DNA from: Prinsepia uniflora
Lineage: Eukaryota; Streptophyta; Magnoliopsida; Rosales; Rosaceae
Assembly (NCBI GenBank): GCA_032719365.1
Contig: CM064867.1
Span: 69,686,136-69,750,135, forward strand
Reading direction: 5' to 3'
DNA length: 64,000 nt
Part shown: positions 11,995-22,412 of the stretch, in pieces
Layout of the letters: each line of letters starts with the position of its first letter
Position numbering within the stretch: position 1 is the first letter of the stretch
The notes under the pieces: generated by a model
Told to the model about the DNA's origin: nothing
Seen by the model: the letters and a program-made list of their open reading frames with translations, nothing else
The model's database searches: none
Made by a program: the position numbers and the translations under genes

Positions 11995-13060
11995 ATGCCT
12001 CCGGGACGCGATCCTCGTGTACAGACTGAGGAAGAGATAACGAGAGAGATGAGTGTGCGAGTATTGAACGAGCCCAACGGTTGGGAGCTACAACTTTTAG
12101 TGGGGGAGCAGACCTCGAGGAGGTGCATCAGTGGATTACTAGATGGGAACAGATCTTTGCTTTGATGCATTGTCCTCCTGAGGAGCTTGTATCGTTGGAT
12201 ACCTTTCTACTTAATAACAGTGCTTACTAGTGGTGGTACACACTAGAGATGACGGGCTGGAGTGCCAGCACCACAACTTGGGAGGTCTTCAAGGGGAGGT
12301 TCTTAGACCAGTACTATACACGATCATTCAAGGATGTTCGTGAGACTGAATTTCTATAGCTTCAGCAGGGGAGCTAGACAGTGACTAAGTATGATAAGTG
12401 TTTCATGATGCTATCTTGATTTGCTTCTTCTTATGTGAGGATCGAAGCAAATAAGTGTCGCCGCTTCGAGCAGGGACTCAGGGGGATATCCGTGTTATAG
12501 TTACAGCTGGGACTTACACCACTCTAAGAGATTTGACTAACTTGACAGTGCGAGTGGAGGACAGTTTATCGGCTCAACAGCAGACTTCCAGTGAGGAACG
12601 ACGTAGGGATCGTACGTATTTTGGACCTTCGAGCCATAGGGGTTTGAAGGGAGGACATTATGGGGGGAGATCATCCTCTCTAGGCCGAGGACAGTTTGGC
12701 AGATATGGGAGTCCTCAGAGATAAGGATCGAGATCAAGTTACGGGCCACAACAGACTACAATGAGTGGTACTTCAATAGGCTCTTCAATGTAGAGGAGGT
12801 TGTCTTACTTCTCTTGTGGCAGTCTGGACATTTTTCCAGGGAGTTCCCGTTGCTATTGGTTGGTGGCAGCGGGGCTGGTCAAAGTTCAGCAGGACCGGGA
12901 CGGAACATAGCTACTACTTTAGATGCCACAGGTGGCAGAGGCCATGGTGGAGTCAGAGGATGAGGACGTGGTTGGCAGACATAATCAATAGCCAGAGTTT
13001 TTGTAATTACCCAGCAATAGGCCAGGGCGATTGCAGGTATTGTGACTAGTACCCTCACTA
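11995..13060 (+). pseudogene. E4 gag remnant
   Basis: This is a decayed relative of E1 gag. MPPGRDPRV at 11995 parallels the E1 start. Blocks GWSAS-TTWEVF, FLDQYY, RRFEQGLRG and SAQQQTSSEERRRDR align with E1, but in shifting frames and with several stops. The longest clean block is 12455-12724. No intact zinc knuckle remains. Confidence 0.8.
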
Positions 13061-14116
13061 TTTCTGATATTGTTGTTCATGTTTTGATGGATCCCGGAGC
13101 TACGCATTCATTCATTTCACCGAGTTGTGAGGATATGTTAAATCTGAGGTGTCGGCACTAGAGAGTGAGATGGGTGTCAGTACATCGATGAGAGTTGTCT
13201 ACATAGTGAACCAAGTGATGAAGGATTGTCCGATGTGGAATTGAATGCTGATCTGATTATCATGGACTTGCATGACTTCAACATCATACTTGGTATGGAC
13301 TAGCTGTTGGAGCACTCCTCTATAGTGGCATGTTGCACTAAGCGAGTGACCTTGCGGAGTCCAAGTCTACCGAAGGTGACTTTCCAGGGAGAGTGGGAAG
13401 TCTCACCACTTGAGGTAATTTCTGCCCTTACAGCTGCCAAGTTACTACGGAAGGGTTGTCAGGGTTATTTGGCTTATGTCGTAGAGACACGTGAAGTTCC
13501 ATTGAGAACTGAGGACATACCGGTGGTACATGAGTTTTCAGATGCATTTCTGAAGGATTTACCCGATTTACCACTGAATCTTGAGATTGAGTTCACGATT
13601 GAACTACTCCCCAGGACACGACTGATATCTCAAGCGCTGTATCGTATGGAACTAGCTGAGTTACGGTAACTGAAGGTTCAACGACAGGAGTTGGTGGATT
13701 TGGGATTCATCCAACCTAACACTTCACCGTGGGGAGCTCCGGTGTTGTTTGTCAACAAGAAGGAGGGAGGTTTACAACTGTGTGTGGACTATCAGCAGCT
13801 TAACAAGGTGACGATAAGGAACAAGTATCCCTTACCTAAGATTGATGATTTGTTTGATCAGCAGCGGGGAGCAAGGTACTTTTCTAAGATTGATCTTCAA
13901 TCAGGATACCATCAGCTAAGGTTTGCTGAGGAAGAAGTTCCGAAGACTATTTTTCGGACGAGATATGGACATTATGAATTTCTGGTAATGCCATTTGGGT
14001 TGACAAATGCACCAGCTGCATTCATGGATCTGATGAACCGTGTGTTCAGAGCGTACTTTGGACAAGTTTGTGATCGTATTCATCGACGACATCTTAGTCT
14101 ATTTGAGGAGTTCTAG
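13061..14116 (+). pseudogene. E4 protease and truncated reverse transcriptase
   Basis: The protease motif near 13085 reads MDPGATHSFIS, with Pro in place of Ala after the catalytic Asp. RT blocks LCVDYQQLN, KIDLQSGYHQL and MPFGLTNAPAAF lie in 13691-14100, followed by a frameshift through the IDD box. RT breaks off around 14130. The thumb and connection are deleted and the sequence resumes in RNase H near 14150. Confidence 0.85.
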
Positions 14117-14149
14117 AGTGCACGAGAAACATCTGAGATTTGGAGGCAC

Positions 14150-15395
14150 TATTTTTATGGGGAGACTTGCAGGATCTTCACTGAGAAATAGAGTTTGAAA
14201 CACTTGTTTATGCAGAAGGAACTGAACCTGAGATAGAGATGGTGGTTGGAGTTGATTAAGGACTACGACTGCACGATCAAGTATCATCCAGGAAAAGTGA
14301 ATGTAGTGGAGGATGCTCTAAGTAGGAAATTAGCGGGTTCGGTAGCACACTTGAGAATGGTGTATCTACCTTTGTTAGTGGAACTCTGGAAGGCTGGAGT
14401 GATGCTTGGGATGGAAGGTGAAGGAGCTTTTTTGGAGAGTTTTCACGTGAGGCCGATCTTAATAGACTGGATCATTGAGGCTCAATTTCAGAACCCTACA
14501 CTATGTGTTTATCGAATTGAAGTTGAAGCGGGTAACCGACATGATTTCACTATCAGGGACGATGAAGCTTTACTAAAGAAAGGTCATATGTGTGTGCTTG
14601 TAGTGGCAGAGTTGAAAGCGGAGATTCTGGAGGAAGCTCATAGTTCAGCCTATGCGATGCATCCAGGAGAGACAAAGATGTACCATACCCTTAGGAATCA
14701 TTATTGGTGGGCCGGAATGAAGAAAGATATCACTGAGTTTGTCAGCAAGTGTTTGACATGTTTGCAAGTTAAGGCGGAACGACAGAGACCGTATGGAGCT
14801 ATGCAGCCACTTCCGATTTCTGAGTAGAAATGGGATCATATCACTATGGATTTCATATTCAAACTACCTAGGACACGGAGTGGTTATGATAGAGTTTGGG
14901 TGATTGTGGATAGATTGACAAAATCAACACATTTTCTACCTGTACGTGAGACGTTTATGCCTAATCGATTGGCACATTTGTTCGTAAACAAGATTATTAG
15001 GCTACATGGTATGCCAGAGTCTATAGTATAGGATCGAGATCCGCGGTTTACTTCGAGATTTTGGCAAATTCTACAAAAAGCTCTTGGTACGAATTTATAC
15101 TTTAGCACGGCTTTTCATCCGCAGACGGACGGTCAGTCTGAGAGGACTATTTAGACATTAGAGGACATGATGAGAGCTTGTGTGCTGCAGTTTCAAGATT
15201 CATGGGATACGCTCTTACCTTTCATGGAGTTTTCTTACAACAACATTTATCATGCGAGTATTGGGATGACATCTTATGAGGCATTGTATGGTCGGAAATA
15301 AAGGACACCTATTTGTTGGACTGAGATAGGCGAGAGGGCAGTCTTGACGCTAGATCTTATGGATATGACTCAAGAGAAGGTCCAGATTATCAAGG
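14150..15395 (+). pseudogene. E4 RNase H (partial) and integrase remnant
   Basis: It starts inside RNase H and runs into ELIKDYDCTIKYHPGK, DALSRKL, the integrase zinc finger (CLTC), DRLTKSTHFLP and HPQTDGQSERT. The catalytic Glu that E1 has lost is present here. In-frame stops occur, for example TAG near 14826, 15029 and 15153. Confidence 0.85.
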
Positions 15396-15688
15396 CACTA
15401 CCAGAAATTCATAATGTCCATATCTCGTCTGAAAAGCAGTCTTCGGAACGTCTTTCTCAGCAATCCTTAACTGATGGTATCCTAATCAAGATTCATAGGA
15501 TACGCTATTGCCTTTAATGGAGTTTTCTTACAACAACGTTTATCATACAAGTATTGGAATGACATCTTATGAGGCACTGTATGGTCGACAGTAAAGGACG
15601 CATGTTTGTTGGATGGAGATAGGCCAGAGGGCAGCCTTGGCGCCAGATCTTATGGATTTGACTCAAGAAAAGGTCCAGATTATCAAGG
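15195..15688 (+). repeat. 201-bp integrase segment duplicated with a 92-bp filler
   Basis: 15195-15395 and 15488-15688 are two copies of the same integrase segment, equal in length and differing at about a dozen positions. They are separated by 92 bp of sequence (15396-15487) that does not belong at this place in pol. The second copy continues correctly into the integrase C-terminus, so the first copy plus filler is the inserted part. Confidence 0.8.
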
Positions 15689-16183
15689 AAAGGTTAAAAG
15701 CAACGCGGGATCACCAGAGGAGTTATTCTGATCGACAGATCAGGGATCTAGAGTTCGCAGTTGAAGATTGGGTTTTCTTGAAATTATCTCCTTGGAAGGG
15801 AATTGTTCGATTTGGTTGATGCGGGAAGCTAAGTCTCTGTTACATTGGACCATATGAGATTACCGAGAGGATTGGTTTGGTAGCATACCGATTGGTCTTA
15901 CCTTAAGAACTTGCCAGAATGCATGATGTGTTCCATGTATCGATGCTTCGAAATTACGTGTGTGGGAAATCGCATGTCTTACCGGAACAACCATTGGAGC
16001 TTAGGACCGATTTGAGTTTTGAGGAGCAACCAATATAGATTTTGGACCGGAAGGACAAGGTTTTGAGGAACAAGACAATTCCTTTGGTGAAAGTATTGGG
16101 GTGGATCCATGACGTCGAAGAAGCCATGTGGGAGCCAAAGGCTCAGATGAGGGAACAGTATCTGCATTTATTTGACTGAATTT
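15689..16183 (+). pseudogene. E4 integrase C-terminus and chromodomain remnant
   Basis: FLKLSPWKG, GPYEI and a chromodomain-like end (TIPLVKV, EEAMWEPKAQM) correspond to the E1 C-terminus, with stops and frame slips. It is followed by the Tekay signature TTTCGAGGACAAAAT and a weak purine tract before the 3' LTR. Confidence 0.8.
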
Positions 16184-16336
16184 CGAGGACAAAATTTTTG
16201 TAAGCTGGGTAGATTGTAACAACTTGAATCGTATTTAATTTGTAATTTCTAAAATTTAATGTGAAATGATATTTCCTTAGTGGGGAAAAATGTTGACGTT
16301 TGACTCGGTTCATCTTTTGGACATTAACCAATGACC

Positions 16337-16358
16337 GTGACGTAAATTGGGACTTCAC
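16337..16358. promoter_or_regulatory. U3 inverted TGACG module, E4 3' LTR
   Basis: GTGACGT, 8 nt, ACTTCAC: one mismatch in the arms. It sits 122 bp from the LTR start, in the orientation opposite to the E1/E2/E3 copies, as expected for a plus-strand element. Confidence 0.5.
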
Positions 16359-17160
16359 GAGTCTATAGGCAGGCAATACGTCGAAATCGAATGTCAGACG
16401 AAATAGTTATGGTCACGGAAGCGAAAATTGCACTATTCATGATTCCGGAGATTTTAGAAACTTGGTTGATTTTGATTAGATAAAATATCCTAGTGGGACC
16501 CCTTGGATGAGTAACAAGTCCCATTGGTGCATATCCCCATAGTTTTGGATCTGATTAGGGTTCAATGCATTATCCTTCACTATTTTATCATGTCCATTAT
16601 CTTCATTACTGGTAAACAACTAAACACACTCAAAACTCAAGAACTCCACACCACCTTACCATCCTATTTCTCCATCATTCATCAAGGAGACTGGGTGAGA
16701 GTGAGAAGACGAGGAAGACGGTTGAGAGAATAGCTAGCACGGCGGCGGACAGGGTTGAGGTAAGAACCCGAAACCGTGTTTTTTGCCCAAAAGTAGGAAT
16801 TGCGTTTTTGACGTTTGTTGATCGAGTTGATGGACTCTAACCTGTTCTAGGGACTACAGCGATCCCAATGGGCTTGATTTCGAGAAAAGAGGTGGTCGGC
16901 GTTGACTGGAAAACCAATTAGAAATTCTGGGCTACTGTTCATTGATCCAAGGTATGTTTTATGTACAATTTGCATGTTTTTTTATTAGAGGGATCGATTG
17001 CTGCAGTTGAGACGAGTGAATAGGAAGAAATCAAGACAAAAATGGTTGAGAAATAAGGATTTTAGGACCGGGTCGGGTCTCTGGTCTGGGCAACCCGTTT
17101 ATAGGGATCCAACGAAAGGTTAGGGGTGATGATGTTATTAACCCTGTCCGGTTGTGAGAA

Positions 17161-17420
17161 ACGTCGCCTAATAGAAAGGTGACACGTGTCACATGTTAGT
17201 ACCCAGTTAGCACTGACTTGTCAATGACGTGGATCAATCATAGGGTGCCACGTGTTACTGACATGTTAGTGACGTGGACCAACCGACTGCTAAAATGTGG
17301 CATCTGTCAGAGGTGTCAGACTTGACAACTATCAGGATGACATCATGATGACATCAGCAGTGACGTCAACGTTGACTTTGACCATTGACCTGACGTCAAA
17401 TTTGACTTTTGGTGTCCAAT
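17161..17420. promoter_or_regulatory. Dense ACGT and W-box cluster in E4 LTR
   Basis: Within 260 bp there are two CACGTG G-boxes (17183-17188 inside GACACGTGTC, and 17249-17254), GACGTGG twice, two TGACGTCA palindromes (17361-17368 and 17391-17398) and repeated TTGAC motifs. In plant promoters such motifs bind bZIP and WRKY factors. Activity here is inferred only from density. Confidence 0.5.
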
Positions 17421-18223
17421 GGTGATGGTTTCAAGTTGATCGGAGATCGTTTGATAGGTCAAATTGGGATTTAAAGCCTCGAAAAACATGTTCAGGACGC
17501 GTTTCCGAGCTGGGACTGTTCATGGGTTTTAGGTGTGGACTTATAGAGTCTGTTTGTGACCTTAGGCTATGTTTTGGACAGGTCAGAGACTGTGACTTTG
17601 CTTTGGAACATGTTTAGACGGTTCGATTGCGCAGCGAGGACCGTGTGTGAGTGGGCTTTTGATTTCTAAATGGATTGCATGCATAACTGTTTTCACTATA
17701 TTACTATACAGTACACTATTATGATAGGTTATATATATATATTCTATTGCATGTGATTATATGATTTTACGATTCAGTTATGATTCCCTATTTTTTTAAC
17801 TCGAATGCATTTATCTTTGAAAACAGAGGGGTAAAACATTATTTTATTATCTTATGAATGGTTTTGAATTATTGTTTATTTTCGTCCCACCCACACTTTC
17901 ATTGTTTTCTTGACCCCTCTAAGCCGTAACACCGAGGTAGAGGCTGATCCGGAGGCGGAGGAATAGTAGTTTATCATTGCGCACCTGAAAACCCCGTTAT
18001 GGGTTGGTTGAGCTCTGTTTTTGTAGTATGACATTTGCGCTCACTTTTTGTAGTGCATTATCCCTGGTCTGACAATGTAGAACCCTAATTAATTTGGTTA
18101 TGTTTAGCTTTATTTGAATTTTAAAACCCGTTAAGGGTATTTTCGACATTCTTTAGGGTTATTGTCATACGAGAGTAGGCATATCCCTAGGTGGTCCTAG
18201 GGGGATTGGGATGGGTCCTGTCA

Positions 18224-18950
18224 GGCTAGCTTCATCTCCCTGCATTGACCTTCTTTATGATCGCTCAGTGTCATAAGGGTTGCCCTCTTTCTGACTGCCA
18301 ATTCTTGGATTATCGATCGAGGTTTGTAGAAGATTAAACTTCTTTATGGTCATTCAGTGTCATAAGGGTTGATTATTTCGACTACGAACTCATGAAAAAT
18401 CATTCTGACTACTGGCTCACAGAAAGTCACCGCCAAAGGATCTACGAAACGTCATTCCAACTACCTATTCACGAAAAGTCATCCCGATTGCCAACTCATG
18501 GCCGGTCATTGAGGAGCTCAAACCTCCTTTTCAACATCTTTCCGTCGCTTTTGAGTGTTGTGCCATCTCATGGCATGATCTCCGACTGATATACATTTTA
18601 GTTGTTGATTTCTGGAATTTTTTGCTTGATACGGATACGAAGGGAATAATTTTACTTTTCTATACTTGTAATTTCAGTTGTTATTCAATTCCAGTACTTT
18701 TACATTTTTTTACTTGTACTTCCATTTTCATTTCAATACAAGCCAGATTTTCATAAGTAGTAATTGGTACTCAGGATACACTCTCCAAATGTGGTTCTTG
18801 ACTTTCCAAGTCAAGATACTAGCTTTGTGCATTGGTCTGAATACTTTGATTACGACTCGAGAATACTTAAGGCCACTGGCCATTTGACTACTGAAATAAC
18901 AACATCGCGAATTTGAATATCATGGTGAAATAACTCCTGAACTTGGACTA
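18224..18950 (+). mobile_element. 5' LTR/leader fragment of Tat-type element E5
   Basis: It resembles 56145-56640 (the E5 3' LTR) and, in reverse, 61455-62040. Shared blocks include GGCTTCATC, repeated CGACTAC..GGCTCA..AAAGTCA units and the TACTTTTACATT run. Homology to the minus-strand copy ends near GAATATCATGGTGAA, about 18940-18950, which is probably close to the LTR end. The left part of this LTR lies beyond E4, outside the window. Confidence 0.7.
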
Positions 18951-19134
18951 CGCTGGAAAGAAAATATTTTAAGCCCTTAAAAAATTCATAAAAAATAACA
19001 GTGCATGCTAATTCTTGTATGCTTGCCTCACAATGGGTTTGATCACAAGAAAGGTTCTTGAGCCATAAACAGAATCCATTTATACTACCTAGTAGTAGTT
19101 ATCTACTAGTGGCATGCATGTACTTGAGTTGAAA
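18951..19134 (+). other. E5 leader, no gene seen
   Basis: This is Tat-element untranslated leader between the LTR fragment and the solo LTR. I found no reading frame and no clear primer binding site. Confidence 0.4.
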
Positions 19135-19688
19135 TGGCAGGGCCCACCCCTAATCCCCCAGGATTAGGGACTAAACCCTGCTCCCGTATGACAACCCAAA
19201 AACGAAAGACCGAAACCACCTCTCGACAAATTACACTGCCAGGCGCAGGAGAATTTAAAACACCCCAGAGTCAGTAGTTATACAGAGCATAATACTAAAC
19301 AAAGAAAAACAAAAACCGATACACCGAGTACACGCACAACAGAAAGTCGGAAACACTCCGGAAAAACTCTCGAGTACTCTATGCCTCAGACGCTGCCTCA
19401 ACGTCAACCCCCGCGCTAGCTCCACGACCTGGAGGGCATTTAAAACCAGAAAAGTGTGAGTGGACCATAAAGTATAAAAGTTTCAAAAAACCATTTCTTA
19501 AACAAACCAGGGTTTGGCCCTCCGTTTTGAAAACATGCATGCACAACCCATTTATTTAAACACAGCCATAAACCACATAGTAATCATCATAAAAACATTT
19601 ATAATTCACAAAATAGGCATCATGAAAACAGTACGATAAAACATAAATCCAAGTCATCACTATCCGATCAAACCTGCTGGACCTATCC

Positions 19689-19881
19689 GAGTCTTTAAAC
19701 TCCCGAGTCTTTAAACTCAATCCAGGCCTCAATAATTCGAGTCTTTAAACTCCGAGTCTTTAAACTCAACAGGCCTACGGGGGGAAATATCAATATATCC
19801 GAGTCTTTAAACCCAATCCGGGTCTTTAAACCCAATCTAGGCTCATCCCCCGTCAATCACAATATCCGGGTCTTTAAACCC
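19689..19881. repeat. Array of GAGTCTTTAAACTC / GGGTCTTTAAACCC palindromes
   Basis: Copies start at 19689, 19705, 19739, 19754, 19801, 19820 and 19868. The first four have GAG..CTC arms, the last two GGG..CCC arms, and the one at 19801 is mixed. The central TCTTTAAA is fixed. The same array is in the E2 LTRs. Confidence 0.85.
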
Positions 19882-21827
19882 AATAATCAGATCCAGCAAA
19901 TCCAATCCAAACCCGTTTGAAAACCAGTTTTAAATCCATATCCAAACCCGAATAGGAAACCACTGGTCAGACGCCATTCCGGCATCCAGAACCGTCATTC
20001 CGAACCCAAATCCGGAATTCCACTTTTCAATTTTAAAACCACATCTTGATTCTCGAAATCCGATTCCAAAACCGAAAACCCTTGATCATCGAAATCATGT
20101 TCCAAAATCCCTTTATAATCATTGAAAACCCTTTATCGTTTGAAATTTCAAAATCATAGCATCATAATCAGAAATCAAGCTTTTCTCGTAAAACGTGCCA
20201 AATACGTAATTTCCTCAAAAAAACGTGCAACTAGGCAAAGCAGTTATAACATATTCAAATAACTATGAAATCACACATAAAAACCATAAAACAAGTAATT
20301 AAAAGCAGTTATGCATGCTCAGTTATAGAGAAGGGGTCCACTCACAGATATCGAGCATGTCACTCGCGTCCCGTACGTTCCGCACGTTCCTCATCCACCT
20401 CGAGGATTCCCGATCCTGTCAGAGTCACCAAAACACGTCACTAACACGTTAACGAAGGTCCTCCTAATTCCCCAATTTTCCCGAACTTCAAACGGGCTTA
20501 AACGACACCCTAGAACTTCAATCCCGCGGAACTAACTTGAATCAACATCCGATTATCCCGAAACCTATCCCAAAAGATTCGTTACAAATTCTAGACCAAA
20601 AACCTAGTTGCACGTTCCCCCAAAAAATGCCCCACGCGCCCCCATGCACCGTCCAAAGTGGCTGCGCGTGGGCCTCACGCGCTTGCACTGTTCATCATCT
20701 TCAACCTTCGTCCAAGCAGTCCAGACCGGTTCAGCCAAACCGAACTGGCGTGACCGGTTCTCTGTCATCCGTCCACCAATTCCCTTCCTCTTTCCACCAT
20801 TCTCTTCGTCCTGATCCTAGGAATCCATTCCCCTCAACCAAACACGACAACACGGCCTCTAACCCGTCGTCCCCAACTCAAAATAGAAACCATTCAAATC
20901 CCCTGTTCAAGCTCCCGGCCAACCGTCTACTCCCCCGTCACGGCTTCGAACCATAGAGCTTCCTAGGACCCTCCTGAGTCCACTAGAACTCACCCAACAC
21001 CTCGACTCAGCTCCCACCTTCACGACTTTCAGTTTGAAATTTACGAAAAACAGAGCATATAAACGGGTTGAAGGAATTACCTGTGCTCAGGCCACCACCG
21101 CGAGCTCCACCGTGCCTACGCGACTCCCCTCAAGCCTCTTAACACCACCACAACTTCAATCCACGGGTTTGATCACAACACAGCAACACCACCACCTCGA
21201 TCCTTTTCTGTTTTTCCTGTGAATTCACACTCAAACTCTCAAGGTTTCCTCACGAATCTCTCCCTCAACTCGCTCATCCAGTCTTACACTCTCTCTGCTC
21301 TCACTTCTTCACTCACCAGCACTCACACACTCCCTTCACCTGATCGATTTTCCTCTCAACTCTGTCTCTGTTTCCTCTCGAACATGGCCACACACACAGC
21401 CCGTTTAAATCTCACACCATGCACAAGCCTAGAACCCACTAGACAAAGGGCACGTGTCAACATCCCATGGCCCATCTCAAAATATCCCACAACTACTGTA
21501 CACTTGGCCTTATCAGATTGGCCCAATTCCCAATGCACCAAAAGACTAAAATGCACCTACTTGTGAGTCAAAATTACCATTTTGCCCTTACCGTTCTAGA
21601 CCCGTATCTCGCCCGTCCAATGTCCGATGAAGGCATGCCGCATGTCGTTGAACTCAGGACGACGACACCTACCTAACGGTCCTCGGTCTACGTGAAATTG
21701 ACAAGTCTAGCAAAAAGTCAACTTTTCCCCTTTGTTTACCCAAATTACAGTAATGCCCTCGACCTTCTAAACATCATAACTTCCTCCTCGGATGTCGGAA
21801 TCGGGCGTGCCACCTGTCTACGTACTC

Positions 21828-21849
21828 GTGACGTCCCGAACTACGTTAC
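21828..21849. promoter_or_regulatory. U3 inverted TGACG module, S1
   Basis: GTGACGT, 8 nt, ACGTTAC: one mismatch. A second, diverged copy of the wider module lies about 170 bp to the left (21632-21730). Confidence 0.5.
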
Positions 21850-22027
21850 GGTCATCGTCAATACCCAATTGACCGCCCGAACTAAAAGTCAACTTTTTTA
21901 CCCAAACTAGGGGCAAAATCGTCCTTCTACGCCCAAAGGCCAAAAGTAACCAACTAAACACCAATTAGACTCACTAATCCGTTACTAATCACTTTGCTAA
22001 TCCAGGCTCTCGGGACGGGTCGTTACA

Positions 22028-22412
22028 TGAAAGACCCACTAGCTTCTTATTCTGCCCATCTAAGGATCGACCGTAACTAAAAACCCATCACACTCAACCC
22101 ATTTAGCATCTCTACACTTCACCATTCACAAGAAAAGAGATCCCCACGAGTAATCAACCTCCCTCGCTCTGCAGACTGGGTTCTACATGGAGATCCAGCA
22201 AGGTTGCTTAGTGATACCGAGAAACTAAAGGGAGATTCTTAAAGGATTTTTCTCAAGAAATGGTTCTTGAGTTACCAACCACGTAAGCTGACATAGAGCC
22301 ACCACTTGATGAAGTATTGGAAGATATTACCGGCCAAGTCATGGCTAGGAAGGAGCTCGCATAGTTCTTCAAGGATCTCTTAGCTACCATTAGTTTACAA
22401 ATTGAGGCTCTG
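22028..22412 (+). pseudogene. E5 (Tat) leader and gag N-terminal remnant
   Basis: This is the segment between S1 and E3. Near its right end the plus strand reads as protein-like (VLELP.., LDEVLEDITGQVMARKELA..FFKDLLATI) with a few stops. That frame resumes at 41435 across the E3 insertion, which supports a single interrupted gag region. Confidence 0.55.

Larger units (their letters stand above)
16215..18223 (+). mobile_element. 3' LTR of Tekay-type element E4 (2009 bp)
   Basis: It begins TGTAACAACTTG and ends CCTGTCA. The right half matches 10805-11908 but lacks about 420 bp that the 5' LTR has. The joint near 17705 (CTATA next to CAGTACAC) fits a deletion with 4-base microhomology. GGCTA follows at 18224-18228 as the likely target duplication. 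It is inserted in the LTR of the Tat element, since 18224 onward resembles 56145 onward. Confidence 0.85.
19135..22027 (-). mobile_element. Solo LTR S1 of Tekay/LARD type (2893 bp, TSD TGAAA)
   Basis: It starts TGGCAGGGCCC and ends GGGACGGGTCGTTACA, and is flanked by a perfect 5-bp duplication TGAAA at 19130-19134 and 22028-22032. No PBS, PPT or internal region adjoins it, so it is a product of LTR-LTR recombination. It holds an array of 14-bp palindromes (19689-19881) and the U3 module. The 139-codon frame at 20537-20956 is not supported as coding. Confidence 0.92.

Noticed and set aside
20537..20956. 139-codon frame in solo LTR S1
   Set aside because: Pro/Ser-rich translation of LTR sequence, not conserved as a frame in related LTRs.
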